64,000 nucleotides of DNA from Agmasoma carcini (nom. nud.) (GCA_029232285.1 JAOXFI010000011.1:1-64000), one strand, 5' to 3'; positions 31,302-41,112 are shown, counted from the first letter of the stretch. Translations and numbers: made by a program. Notes: a model not told the origin generated them from the letters alone.

Positions 31302-31628
31302 TTATTCCTCGATTTTAGCGTCCTTAAGTCCTTTGAATGTATTAACATCTACAAGGCTGACCATAAAGCATTTCATTTCAGGATCTTTAAGATCGTTGGC
31401 AAGGTCTATTCTTAGTCTTAGTCTACCGAATTTACCTTTAGGACCTTTGCTGTGGATCTTGTTATTGAGATCTGATGTAATGTAGACTGGTACTTTTTTA
31501 TCTCTGGCGATGAACCTCTTTAAGTATTTAATTGACATAGGAGCTATTCTGTTCTTCCTGCATTGGCCATAGAAGTTTCTCATGTTGACTGTCATTTCAT
31601 AGCTTTTATGAATGGTTGCTTCTGACAT
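31302..31628 (-). CDS. RPL31: Large-subunit ribosomal protein eL31
   Basis: A 60S protein near the polypeptide exit tunnel. The fit runs over the full length: a YEMTVNMRNFYGQCRKNRIAP start (usual form YTINIHKRIHGVGFKKRAP), SIKYLKRFIARDKKVPVYI, the basic GPKGKFGRLRLRIDL segment (usual form RNVPYRIRVRLSRK), and the C-terminal VSLVDVNTFKGLKDAKIEE. The length of 108 aa is normal. The coding strand shows AAAAATTTTTCCCC immediately before the ATG, the clearest CCC-type promoter in the window. It is divergent from the first cyclophilin, with 76 bp between start codons. Confidence 0.95.
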   Translation of the reverse strand: MSEATIHKSYEMTVNMRNFYGQCRKNRIAPMSIKYLKRFIARDKKVPVYITSDLNNKIHSKGPKGKFGRLRLRIDLANDLKDPEMKCFMVSLVDVNTFKGLKDAKIEE

Positions 31629-31642
31629 GGGGAAAAATTTTT
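31629..31642 (-). promoter_or_regulatory. AAATTTTT plus CCCC motif of the eL31 gene
   Basis: On the coding strand AAAAATTTTTCCCC abuts the ATG. CCCC-type motifs touching the start are described for microsporidian ribosomal protein genes. Confidence 0.6.
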
Positions 31643-31704
31643 ACATTTTTTTATTAAAAATAAAATAAAGTTAAAAAAATTGATTGTGTTTTTTGTTTAA
31701 AATA

Positions 31705-32298
31705 ATGTTAAAAAATTTGACTATGTTTTTGTTATATTTTTTTAAATTGATATTTACAGCTACAAAGCAAAAAGATTATATGGAAAAGAATCCATATTTT
31801 GTAGTTGAGTTTGGACCTAAAAATGAACGTGAAAGAGTGGAATTAGTATTTGAATTGTTTTGGGATAAAGCACCTAATACTTGTTTGAACTTTGCTAATT
31901 TTGTTGATGTTGAGAATGGATATAAATCATATCAAGATGTGATATTTCATAGAATAATTAAAGGTTTTGTTATTCAGGGTGGTGATTTAGGTGGTATAAG
32001 TATCTTTGGTGGAGAATTTAAAGATGAATTTAGTGATGACTATGCTATTCATACTAGAGGTGTACTTAGTATGGCAAATAGGGGGGAAGATACCAATACA
32101 ACACAATTTTTCATAACATTGGACAGATTTGAGCATTTAGATGGTAAACATGTTGTATTTGGGAGACTTTTATCTGATTTTTCAGATGTTGAAAGGATTG
32201 GTAATGTTGTGACAGATAGGAATGGAAAGCCACTTGATGATGTTGTGATTGTTGAATGTGGATTTAAAGATGGATCACCAACCAAAGGATATTTATAA
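31705..32298 (+). CDS. Cyclophilin-type peptidyl-prolyl isomerase with probable signal peptide
   Basis: Catalyses proline cis-trans isomerisation. The ATG at 31705 gives 197 aa beginning MLKNLTMFLLYFFKLIFTAT, a good signal peptide or anchor, so the protein is probably in the ER or secreted. An ATG at 31780 would give a cytosolic form of 172 aa. The core is complete: FHRIIKGFVIQGGDL (catalytic Arg, Phe and Gln), then SMANRGEDTNTTQFFITL and HLDGKHVVFG. The position of the drug-contacting Trp121 of cyclophilin A holds His (FEHLDG). It is followed by a second cyclophilin in the same direction, 413 bp downstream, suggesting a tandem duplication. Divergent from eL31. Confidence 0.9.
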   Translation: MLKNLTMFLLYFFKLIFTATKQKDYMEKNPYFVVEFGPKNERERVELVFELFWDKAPNTCLNFANFVDVENGYKSYQDVIFHRIIKGFVIQGGDLGGISIFGGEFKDEFSDDYAIHTRGVLSMANRGEDTNTTQFFITLDRFEHLDGKHVVFGRLLSDFSDVERIGNVVTDRNGKPLDDVVIVECGFKDGSPTKGYL

Positions 32299-32302
32299 AT
32301 TT

Positions 32303-32433
32303 ATTTTTATATTTTATATATTAGAATATCAACTATAAAGATTTTTATATTTTATATATTAGAATATCAACTATAAATATTTTTATATTTTATATATTAG
32401 AATATCAACTATAAAGATTTTTATATTTTATAT
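32303..32433 (+). repeat. 38-bp tandem repeat, about 3.4 units
   Basis: Three nearly identical 38-bp units start at 32303, 32341 and 32379, followed by a 17-bp partial unit. Each contains agaatatcaactataaa. The array begins right after the stop of the first cyclophilin, so it lies in its 3' region. Confidence 0.9.
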
Positions 32434-32706
32434 TGCTTATATATTAAATTATTTAGTGTTTAAGTGTTGTATTATTGTACATGTTCAATGATTAAATATT
32501 TAGCTCATCTATAACTAATAATATAACTTATTGTTGTCGCAACTAAATCTAATCTATTTATTTAACTTCAGTCAAAGGCTTAACTCTTTTATATCCAATA
32601 TAATATAAATTATTAGATACTAATCAGTATAAGGACAACAGTCAAACATAGACTAACATATAAAAAATTAAAATTTTTATAAATTATTAAAGAATAAAAA
32701 AATTTA

Positions 32707-32710
32707 CCCC
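32707..32710 (+). promoter_or_regulatory. CCCC before the second cyclophilin start
   Basis: AATTTACCCC ends one base before the ATG at 32712. Confidence 0.5.
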
Positions 32711-32711
32711 T

Positions 32712-33287
32712 ATGAAATATTCCTTTAGTGAACAAAGAATTGAAGAAATCAAAAAAGAACTTAGTAAGTATTTAGATAAGAACGTCCTTCTCAAAATTAA
32801 ATACAGTAGTGGTACAGAGATGGTTGTTGCTGACGTTAAGATTGAATTGTTTTATGATGATGTCCCTGCAACTACTCTTAACTTTGTTAAGTCTGTCGAG
32901 GGTTTTGAATTTGGTAAAAAATTTAGAAGCTATGAAGGGGCTATTTTTCATAGAGTCATCCCCAATTTTATGATTCAAGGAGGTGATCTTGGTGGCATGA
33001 GTTACTTTGGTGGTAATTTTGATGATGAGCCTCAGTTTAAGAAGAACCCAGTTAAGCATTTCGAGGGTTGTCTAAGTATGGCTAATGCTGGCCCTAATAC
33101 CAATAGTACTCAGTTTTTCATCACTGTTGCTGGAACATCTTGGCTTGATGGTAACCACGCAGTCTTTGGTAAAGTTATTGATGGTTATAAGCATTGTAAG
33201 AATATCAGTTTGGTTAAAAGAAATTCTAATGATATGCCTATTGATAAAGTAGAAATCGTTAAATGTGAGCTAATTCCAAAGGAATAA
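32712..33287 (+). CDS. Cyclophilin-type peptidyl-prolyl isomerase, cytosolic
   Basis: Second cyclophilin of the pair. About 25 charged residues (FSEQRIEEIKKELSKYLDK) precede the domain; there is no signal peptide. The active site is complete: FHRVIPNFMIQGGDL with catalytic Arg, SMANAGPNTNSTQFFITV, and SWLDGNHAVFG with the Trp kept, so this copy should bind cyclosporin in the standard way. An insert in the first strands (YDDVPATTLNFVKSVEGFEF) and the shared GDLGGxSxFGG motif tie it to the upstream copy, which supports descent by duplication. 191 aa. Convergent with the orphan gene at 33330, with 42 bp between stops. Confidence 0.92.
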   Translation: MKYSFSEQRIEEIKKELSKYLDKNVLLKIKYSSGTEMVVADVKIELFYDDVPATTLNFVKSVEGFEFGKKFRSYEGAIFHRVIPNFMIQGGDLGGMSYFGGNFDDEPQFKKNPVKHFEGCLSMANAGPNTNSTQFFITVAGTSWLDGNHAVFGKVIDGYKHCKNISLVKRNSNDMPIDKVEIVKCELIPKE

Positions 33288-33329
33288 TAAATTTTATATT
33301 AATTAATTTTCAAATATCAATTATTTTAT

Positions 33330-33788
33330 TTATAGCAATTGATAATCAAAAGAAATCATTTCATAGTCTTCATTTTCTTTATAGAATTCACAAACACCTG
33401 CAAAATAATTTTTATTAAGTTCAAATTCAATCTCAAATTTAATTATTTTTTTACAATCTTTCATTTCTATAGTAAAGTCTGTCACTCTATAATTTAATAT
33501 TTTTCCTAATTTCCTTAAATCTTTTCCAAAATTAGATTCAAATATCCTTTGTGGTATTTCTTTTTCTAAAGAATTGATTTTATTTAGATCTTTACTTAAG
33601 TATATCAAAGGATTATTGATTTTATAGTTAAATTTGAAGTAGCTTGGTTGAGGGGTGTAATTGATGTGCTTATCAGATTTAAAATAGCTTATATGTTTAT
33701 TTATCAGTTTACTAGTCTTAAATCCATCCATTAGATTGTCTATAAAGGTTGAAACTAAATTTACAAAGTTTGTTGGTTGTGTTGACAT
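33330..33788 (-). CDS. Orphan protein of 152 aa
   Basis: Not recognised. An N-terminal helix (VSTFIDNLMDGFKTSKLI) is followed by a mixed region, and the C-terminal 60 residues alternate charged and hydrophobic positions (VTDFTIEMKDCKKIIKFEIE, then FAGVCEFYKENEDYEMISFD) as in a beta-sheet domain. No signal peptide or membrane helix. The coding strand shows AACAAATTTTTACATATTAA before the ATG, the A/T block typical of real genes here, and the tail-to-tail distance to the cyclophilin is only 42 bp. A mitosomal import-type domain crossed my mind but cannot be supported. Confidence 0.8.
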   Translation of the reverse strand: MSTQPTNFVNLVSTFIDNLMDGFKTSKLINKHISYFKSDKHINYTPQPSYFKFNYKINNPLIYLSKDLNKINSLEKEIPQRIFESNFGKDLRKLGKILNYRVTDFTIEMKDCKKIIKFEIEFELNKNYFAGVCEFYKENEDYEMISFDYQLL

Positions 33789-34189
33789 TTAATATGTAAA
33801 AATTTGTTGTTTTCTTAAAAAATAATTTTTATTATTGTAAGTTCTTCCGAATCAATGAAATGCTCACATAAAATATCTAAATACAGTGGGATTAATAAAT
33901 TTAATAAAATATGATTATAACTTGTACTGTATGTATATTAAAAATATATAATTGATTTTTATATTATTTGTTAGTATAGAAGAGTGTTATAAAGGTAAGG
34001 TTTTGACGCATTTATAACACACCTCTACTCCAAAAAACATAATTTTATTACTTATGTCTAGGAAAAGATATAATATTATTATTAATACTAATAATTCTTA
34101 TTTAAATAAAATTTACATCAACATTATCTTAGATACACTGAGTCAATAATTATTTTCTTTATAATATTCCGGTTAATAAGTTATGAAAA
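33789..34189. other. Intergenic stretch
   Basis: About 400 bp, AT-rich, no gene or repeat seen apart from a promoter-like A/T block at 33797-33812. Confidence 0.5.
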
Positions 34190-34570
34190 GTCTGTACGCG
34201 TTGTGGTTAAATGATGTCGCTACAAAAGAATACAAGATTGGCACATTTAGATGAGGTTTGAAAATCTTACAGTAAGAACGAATTGATTTTTTTAATTCGT
34301 AAATTATATTAAAAAAAATCTTTAGATTTATATTTAAGTTTTCTGGTATTTCTGATAATGATATTATGTTAGAGAGTTGTGTTTAATGCGATATATTGTA
34401 ACTCAATGGACTTGCATCACTAGAGAAGTAATTACCGATTCCTTTGTATATTCTAATGTTTTTGGTGGTGATTTATATGATAATATATTATATTATCGTT
34501 CAATTGTTGAATCGCTGTTCTTTAAAAGGTATAATCGTGAAAGATAACGGTAATTTTTGTATATATAAAA
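34190..34570 (+). pseudogene. Merlin transposase, N-terminal half of a split copy
   Basis: Aligns with the copy at 10095-10480: the shared nucleotides tctggtatttctgataatga lie at the same point, and a later frame ends with an LFFKRYNRER-like block near 34518-34548. The homology stops near 34570, just before a (AGTT)n run, and resumes at about 37865, so this copy has probably been split by later insertions. Confidence 0.65.
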
Positions 34571-34591
34571 AGGAATATTCAATTTTTTTAC

Positions 34592-34656
<65 letters not shown>

Positions 34657-34666
34657 AGTTAGTTAG
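34592..34666 (+). repeat. (AGTT)n microsatellite
   Basis: About 18 uninterrupted AGTT units with one slip near the end. The longest pure microsatellite in the window. Confidence 0.95.
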
Positions 34667-34779
34667 AATTAAATAAAAAATGAAACATATTATCCTAAAA
34701 AATTTATTACACAATCGGTTAATTCTAAAAATAAATAATTCTAAGGTTATATCCAAATAAAACCCCTTAATTTTTCAAG

Positions 34780-35215
34780 CCTTCAGTTGAATTTTATTTA
34801 ATATTTTTATTAATTGTCTGTGTGTGTAAACTTGGGTCAGTCGGATCAACAAAATTAACTGAGTGATTAGCCGAATATGAGGAAATTTATATTTATCTAC
34901 TCTAATACATCTACTCTAACAACCAATTGTTATATTAGAACCCAGAACCCCGGGAAACATTTAATGTTATTATGCCAATCAAAGTGTTGTTGTTTCGCGA
35001 CATAAACCACCTATCACCAATACTTTTTCATTATTAAGTGTTCGATTGACATTATTTTTACGGGTATACATATTTATTTCATAAATTTACACTGTAGGAT
35101 TCGGTCCTTAAATCAAGTACTCATTTACATCTTGTTTTATGGCAAAACATCCCAAAGAAATATTTTAGACAATAAAACATTATAAAAGTATAATATTAAA
35201 CAAAAATAAAACATG
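34780..35215 (-). pseudogene. Decayed Merlin/ISXO2-like transposase, minus strand
   Basis: The minus strand reads NHSVNFVDPTDPSLHTQTI near 34870-34810, a near-consensus C-terminal block of the ISXO2-like DDE domain. Upstream parts are too decayed to read. Confidence 0.65.
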
Positions 35216-35735
35216 CATACACGCTTCTTTTATTACACCTTGCTCGATACCTTAAAACAAGTTTATTATGTATTTGAAATACATTCTTTTCTTTTAAAAA
35301 TGTAAAAATGACATCTTCCGTTGAAAAAATTCTGGATCAGGTCCAAAGTTTTCTCTGAGAAAAACCTTAAACTTGTGTAACTATATAATAATTTTTCCTA
35401 AATTTACTTACCACATATATTTAAATTACTATATTGATGTTATTGAAATGTATTAGGGGAAAAAGATCATTTAATATATTTTTAATCGACATTGGTGCGC
35501 TTAGAAAGGAATTTATTTATCCCAACTACAATTTGTCTTACGGTTTATAAAATATAATAGAAGCATAGATAAATTCGTTTTACTGTCTAAATATCAATTC
35601 CATGAATTATGAAAAATACATTTCGATTCGCAAAGACAGTTTTTTCTATGATTTTAATATATCTTTAACTAAAATAATAAAAATCATAAATTATTAGATT
35701 TATGATATTAAAATTTATACAAGGTCAAATAAGCT
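35216..35735. other. Graveyard stretch, nothing recognised
   Basis: AT-rich, no frame of note. Confidence 0.5.
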
Positions 35736-36140
35736 ATGTGTGAGTTTTTTGATACAAACCCTATAATATTAGGAGGAGAAACAATAATATGCTACGTTGA
35801 TGAAAGTCAATTCGAAAATAAGGCAAAACATAACAGAGGAAGACAGGCAAAGAAATGATATCTAAATTTTTGGAATTCCAGATACATCATCACGACCATC
35901 CAAGTAATTACCTGGAATATGTACGCGAGCGCACTTCTAATACATCAATTCCTATTTTAGGTAGAGTTTGTTAGCCGGATACAAGAATCTATTCTGATTC
36001 ATATTTTAGGATAAGTGAAATCGTAGGCTTGGTTCATGATACAGTAAATCATTCTAATTTTTTGTTGGTCCAAATACCCTTGTTTATACCCAAAACATTG
36101 GATCCTATTGGGTGAAACAATGAATTAAAAAAGATAAATT
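35736..36140 (+). pseudogene. Decayed Merlin/ISXO2-like transposase
   Basis: Reads ICYVDESQFENKAKHNRGRQ near 35788-35848 (family form VxIDESxFxKxKxNRGR, catalytic Asp kept), then a broken centre, then GLVHDTVNHSNF near 36030-36062 and VYTQNIGSYW near 36085-36115 (family form HTNTIESxW; the catalytic Glu is Gly here). It lies just left of the Tc1-like element at 36295. Confidence 0.75.
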
Positions 36141-36294
36141 GTGTTATCTTGTAAAATTAATATTTTCTGTTGCAAAATCACGTATAAAGATAACATTTTA
36201 AAATAAGTTTTTGAAAAGATTTGATCTTATTAAAAACAAATTGTTATTTTTATCCGGAAAAAACCTTAGTTTTGATCAAAAAGTTCTTACTATA

Positions 36295-37845
36295 CCTTCC
36301 CCGTTTAAAATGAGATAAGATAAAAAATGTATAAAATAAATTTATTAATACACGAAAATTAATATTGTTAAAAACGATATTTTGTTAGGGTTTTAGATTT
36401 GTATATATACACCAAAAAACCTAAATAACACATTTTTGGTACTCGCGTGATCATAAGGTTTTAAAAAACACAAAATACGCAGTTTTACAAATGATTTAAA
36501 ATTTTCTGAAAAAAATAAATTTTAATTTTAGCTTAACTTATTAATATTATAAATATAAAATCTCATCATTTTAAAATCAAAAATTTCCTATTGACGCAGA
36601 AATTTGTATATAAATTGTTGACAAGACAACGAAACATTTCCGTATCAACCGTTTATCACTGCGTTACTCTTTGAAATAAACCCGATATGTGAAATGGATT
36701 TAAGAAGAAGAAGGTTACAAAAGAACATGTTGATAAAACAATTGGAGTTAACCCACGTATAACATTTGAAATTTAATGTTAAGTATGCATTTAAGGATTT
36801 TTGGTCTATTTGTAAGCTTAATAACAATTGAAAAGTATCTCGACATGTCTCTATACACGTTAAAGAAAGTGCATTATGAGCCAGAGAGCAAATAGCGAAA
36901 AGAATAAGAAAAAGCGAATTGTGTTTATATTGGAATAGTTTAAATATTGCTTCGAGCAATAGCTGATCATATTTATTGAATAAACCAATTTAACTTACCT
37001 ATTAGTGAGTCATTCGCTAGATCATCAAAGGGTTCATAAGATACTGTTAACAGCTGCTTTAAAGAATATAAAAATACCTGTTATAAGTGCAATAAGTAAC
37101 TTGGGTTTGGTATTTAAGGAAATGGGAAGATAGGCTTTTAAAAAGTTGATGCACATGAATAAATTCGAACGTGTTTAGGAAAATAGGAGAGTACACGAAG
37201 GGTTTGTTGTCTTAGTTATTGATAATGCGCCTGTACATTCTAGATTTGAAAAGAAATTCTAAGACTGAGTTTACAGTTTAATGCTCATTTTCATTTAAAA
37301 CATTCTTAAGGTATTGGTTAAAAGAGAGATTGGCTCTAAGAATGAGTGTAGTAATTGCGTCAAAAACTGGTATTTTATCAGCAAGGAAGTATAGGATACG
37401 AACTCTGGAGTCTAGAATAATATCATCTCTTAACACCCATTGAATGCACTCTAATGAAAAATCTTCGCAATTTTTAACAAGAAGGCATTATATTGGAATT
37501 AATTTTTCAATATATTTTTTACTTTGTGGGTTCAAAATCTCAATTAATATAAAATATGTTAAAACGATTAGGTTTAGTGTTTTAATATTAATGATAAAAG
37601 CTTTAATTTAAATTAAACAAATCGTTCTATATATTTAAGGTTTGTGATTGATTTTTATACGGAAATATTTAAATCGGTTATAAAGCTATGTATCTTATGT
37701 TTTTTTATAAAACCCATAATCACGCGAGTTCAAAAATGTTTTATTTTTAACATTTTAATTTTTGTGTATTAATAAATAAATTTTATAACTATAAATATAC
37801 ATCTTTTCATATATAAAATTTATTCCATTAAATATTTCATGATCA
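36295..37845 (+). mobile_element. Tc1/IS630-like DNA transposon with long terminal inverted repeats, transposase decayed
   Basis: About 1.55 kb. The left end, after a TA at 36293-36294, reads CCTTCCCCGTTTAAAATGAG and matches the ends of the 551-bp element at 2653-3203. The first 200-300 bp recur in inverted orientation at about 37660-37840, both arms carrying actcgcgtgat. The interior, on the plus strand, contains LSVLVIDNAPVHSRF-like sequence (37204-37248; VLVIDNAPVHSR is exact), the second Asp block of an IS630/Tc1 DDE transposase. Stops and shifts disable it. A 104-codon minus-strand frame at 36645-36959 is a shadow. Confidence 0.75.
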
Positions 37846-37859
37846 GGATAACAAAATGA

Positions 37860-37975
37860 GTTTAGTATATTTTCGTTTTTGAAAATAGGAAAAGTGTTTC
37901 ATTGTACCTATTGAAAAGCGAGATACTTCTATCATAATCCATGTGATTTATCAGGATAATTAGCTTTTACGGTTG
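37860..37975 (+). pseudogene. Merlin transposase, continuation of the copy split from 34190
   Basis: The nucleotides fattgtacctattgaaa-type block (ttcattgtacctattgaaaa) and ataatccatgtgattt align with 10510-10570 of the related copy, exactly downstream of where the 34190 fragment stops. Together with 34190-34570 it makes one transposase interrupted by about 3.3 kb. Confidence 0.55.
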
Positions 37976-38380
37976 AGTGTCGGTATAATGACTTAAATTT
38001 TTGATATTAGAAGGTTTTGATCACAATACTGTAATTTATTGAATTGTCTCTTGATAATAAGTAACATACCAATATAATTGAAGGTTTCGTCTTGTATGCA
38101 AGATAAAGATACTTCCAATATTTTATTTGTTGTTTTTTTAAAATTGAATATAAGACTAAAACTTTTAAATCAATAAAATTTATTGAATTTTCTTCCACTT
38201 GCAATAGAAAATTACAATGTTGAATTCTCACCAGATAATGTTATTTTTGCTTATACTTGAACATAGACTTATTAATTTGACAAATCACTAGGCATTATTA
38301 AAATGTTGCAACTTGAGGTCTATTTTAACATAATTATTTTTTTATTAATATTGATACAATCAAATTATATAAAAAAGTAA
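37976..38380. other. Intergenic stretch
   Basis: A 74-codon minus-strand frame at 38007-38231 has no supporting feature. Nothing else recognised. Confidence 0.45.
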
Positions 38381-38677
38381 TTATTTATTAATGTTACATT
38401 CTGAAAGTACCAAATAATACAATCTAAAATACAAGAGCATATAACCAATATTTAAAAAAATCATAAGATAAAGATAAAATATAATAATATGCAATCTTCT
38501 ATTATTTTCTATAATTCTGTTAATTTTAGATAAAATGATTAGAGCAGCTAAGTTAAGAAGTATAAAGAAGCAAATATCCATAAAAGATATTTTGTTCAAT
38601 AATCTACCAGTTATTAAAATTGTTTTTAGGCATTTAAAAAAGCTTTCATTATATTTAATTTCTTGAAAGGTTGACAT
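38381..38677 (-). CDS. Small two-helix membrane protein, 98 aa
   Basis: Function unknown. I start it at the ATG at 38675-38677 because AAAAAAATATTTTTTACC lies right before it on the coding strand; an in-frame ATG 63 bp further up would add 21 hydrophobic residues and lacks this signal. Helices lie at about 31-50 (MDICFFILLNLAALIIL) and 63-82 (IIIFYLYLMIFLNIGYMLLY), with a basic loop between them (KINRIIENNRRLH) and the tail LYYLVLSECNINK. The layout and the Cys near the end match the genes at 11827-12108 and 40385-40720. Confidence 0.6.
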   Translation of the reverse strand: MSTFQEIKYNESFFKCLKTILITGRLLNKISFMDICFFILLNLAALIILSKINRIIENNRRLHIIIFYLYLMIFLNIGYMLLYFRLYYLVLSECNINK

Positions 38678-38725
38678 GGTAAAAAATATTTTTTTATAAT
38701 AAATAAATAAATTAAAGACATTCAG

Positions 38726-38790
38726 TTCATAAAGGTTCATAAAGGTTTATAAAAGTTCATAAAGGTACATAAAGGTTTATAAAAGTTCAA
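38726..38790 (+). repeat. 10-bp tandem repeat upstream of the small membrane gene
   Basis: Units of TTCATAAAGG with single changes (tttataaaag, tacataaagg), about 6.5 copies, in the 5' region of the gene at 38381-38677. Confidence 0.85.
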
Positions 38791-38959
38791 AAGAAATATT
38801 TTGTTGTATATATAGCTTAAGTCACATCTAAAAACTTATTTGTGTAAAATAAATTAGTTGAAATTTATAATTTTCAATTATTATTTTTAGATAAGTCATC
38901 AATTCATTATTTATTGAATTATAAAGATTAGGATATAAAACATAGGAGAAGTAATACGA

Positions 38960-39075
38960 GTGATATTGTTGCACTAATTAACGATAGAAACTTATTATAT
39001 AGACAGAAAGGGTCACTTTGAGGTTTTTACGATATAAGCTGGGATGTGTAAAATATACAGTTCTCCAAAAAAAAC
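38960..39075 (+). repeat. Dispersed unknown repeat family, partial copy
   Basis: The block containing gatagaaacttatta and agacagaaagggtcact resembles 12705-12760. Short and diverged. Confidence 0.3.
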
Positions 39076-39984
39076 ATTAGAGTCTGATATATGAAATATT
39101 TTATATAATAATTTTGATAATCTTTAATCAAATTCTTAATTTTTTTAATTTGATAAAACTATAAGACAATTATCTTAATGTGTAAACATGTTTATGATTT
39201 TGACAAAGATAATAATTTTTAGTTAATTCTATAAAAACCGAATTAAAGAGATTTACTATGTATGATAACGGTAGAAAAGATAAATTAAAAATTCGTATTT
39301 ATTTTAAAAAAATCCATATTATATAAGTTTATTTCTGATAATCTAAAATATCAAAACGGTATAAATTTGAAGGAAAAGAACGTTTTCATAAATCAAAATA
39401 AAATTGTTAATTTTGTTGTAAAAATAGAAATTTATGTTTGGGGTAAAGCCTTAAATGTTTTTATTTAAATAAAGAATGAAAATTTTATAAAATATGAGAT
39501 TTATTTAAAGAATATATTTAACTATCAGATCTCAACCTTATAGAATATTTACAGCTTTTTTAAAATAAAACTAAGTTTGTCTAATGACAAAAATTAGTTA
39601 GTTTATACAAGAGAGGGAATTAAGTACTTACACTAACAAAAGACAACTATGCATCATATTTAAATGACCGATTTTGATTGAAATAAATACACTGAAAAAA
39701 CCCGAAACACTAAAATTATTGATTTTTGTTAAATATAAAAATTGTTATAATTAATGATTTGTTAGACTATCATTGGCTTTAATAACTGTTTATTTAATAT
39801 TATTGTATGATAAATCAATTAAATTTGACAATCATAAGGAAATTATAAATTTTCGTAAAAAAGTTTTATATATTTAAGACATTTACTTGGGATACCCCCA
39901 CTGCCTAACCACGGCAATATAAATTTTTATTTTTAGATATATTTTCTAGTATATTAGTTAAGTTAGTTAGTTTATTTTGTACTA
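39076..39984. other. Graveyard stretch
   Basis: About 900 bp, AT-rich, no supported gene; a ttagttaagttagttag run occurs near 39953-39970. Confidence 0.45.
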
Positions 39985-40260
39985 CTGTAAATCTTACTAA
40001 CTAAAGACAATTGGACCATAAAGGATTATAGCAGGTCTAAAAATAAATAACCCTGTTCAGCTTGATAAAAAACTCTGGTCAATAGATAATTACTTCTTAA
40101 AAATATAAACCCAAGTAAATATTGCATGGTGTTTTTAAAGTATTATTGCAGCTATCTATGAAGGATAACAATTAAGTTTTTCTATTACCAAAGCACGAAT
40201 AAGTTATATTCATTATCACCACTATCATCTCATTTTGATAAAGTATTTATACTGACAATA
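39985..40260 (+). repeat. Dispersed unknown repeat family, copy 4
   Basis: Contains ataaccctgttcagcttgat, ctctggtcaatagata, ggtgtttttaaagtattatt and caattaagtttttctattac in the same order as copies 1 to 3. A frame keeps YSLSPLSSHF but is otherwise broken. Confidence 0.45.
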
Positions 40261-40384
40261 AAATTATTTGTAAAAAGAAGTGATATTTTTTAAATTGGTA
40301 ATATTATCTATTTTTACTGATTAGACATATTTTATAATTAAATTATTATTATATTAAGGCTTTCATATTAAAATATAATTTTAT

Positions 40385-40720
40385 TTAAGGTAATCTCAAA
40401 CACTCCGCTATTAAAGTTTCGTATATTTTTGTATTTAATAAATAATTAGCAATACATAAAATTATAATTATAATAACATATTTTTGAAATTGATCACTAG
40501 TTATCGTTCCATAATAATATCTTTGCTTAAATTTTATTATAAGTATATTGATTATTAATATAGGAATCAAATATAACATAAAATAATAAAAAATGTGCTT
40601 ATATGGTGTATCATCATCAAACATTCTTAAAAAGTTTGTACAATAAGCTAATCCTTCATGATATTCTTCATTCGTCATTATTTTTTGATTCTCAACATTT
40701 AGATAATTTGAGAGTGACAT
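40385..40720 (-). CDS. Small two-helix membrane protein, 111 aa
   Basis: Function unknown. About 40 soluble residues (with EEYHEGLAYCTNFLRMFDDD), helix 1 at about 43-63 (IFYYFMLYLIPILIINILII), a basic loop (KFKQRYYYGTITSDQFQK), helix 2 at about 85-97 and the tail NTKIYETLIAECLRLP. The plan and terminal xEC match the genes at 11827-12108 and 38381-38677. AAAAAAAAAATTTAAAAT precedes the ATG on the coding strand. An internal ATG (residue 15) is an alternative start. Confidence 0.7.
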   Translation of the reverse strand: MSLSNYLNVENQKIMTNEEYHEGLAYCTNFLRMFDDDTPYKHIFYYFMLYLIPILIINILIIKFKQRYYYGTITSDQFQKYVIIIIILCIANYLLNTKIYETLIAECLRLP

Positions 40721-40814
40721 ATTTTAAATTTTTTTTTTCAATTTATATAGAACATTTTTAAAAAAATTATTATATATTGATAATAGAAATGTAGGTGAAA
40801 TTAATTACGATATA

Positions 40815-41112
40815 TGCCACTATGATAGTGTGACCATATGTGATTATGTGACCTGTGACTATGTGACGATGTGACGATGTGACTATATGTCTGACTGTGT
40901 GACTATGTGACTGTGTGACTATGTGACTATGTGACTATGTGATTATGTGACTATGTGACTATGTGACGATGTGACTATGTGACTATGTGACGATGTGACT
41001 ATATGTCTGACTGTGTGACTATGTGACTATGTGACTATGTGATTATGTGACTATGTGACTATGTGATTATGTGACGATGTGACGATGTGACTATGTGACT
41101 ATGTGACTATGA
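40815..41112 (+). repeat. 9-bp minisatellite, TGTGACTAT
   Basis: About 300 bp of tandem TGTGACTAT with variants TGTGATTAT and TGTGACGA, including two copies of a longer block with atatgtctgactg. It ends in three CACTAACTAA units. Confidence 0.95.

Noticed and set aside
33330..33788. Tim44/Tim21-type mitosomal import protein
   Set aside because: Only a vague helix-plus-sheet layout; no family motif could be shown.
36645..36959. 104-codon minus-strand frame
   Set aside because: It lies antisense within the decayed Tc1-like element and shows no family feature.
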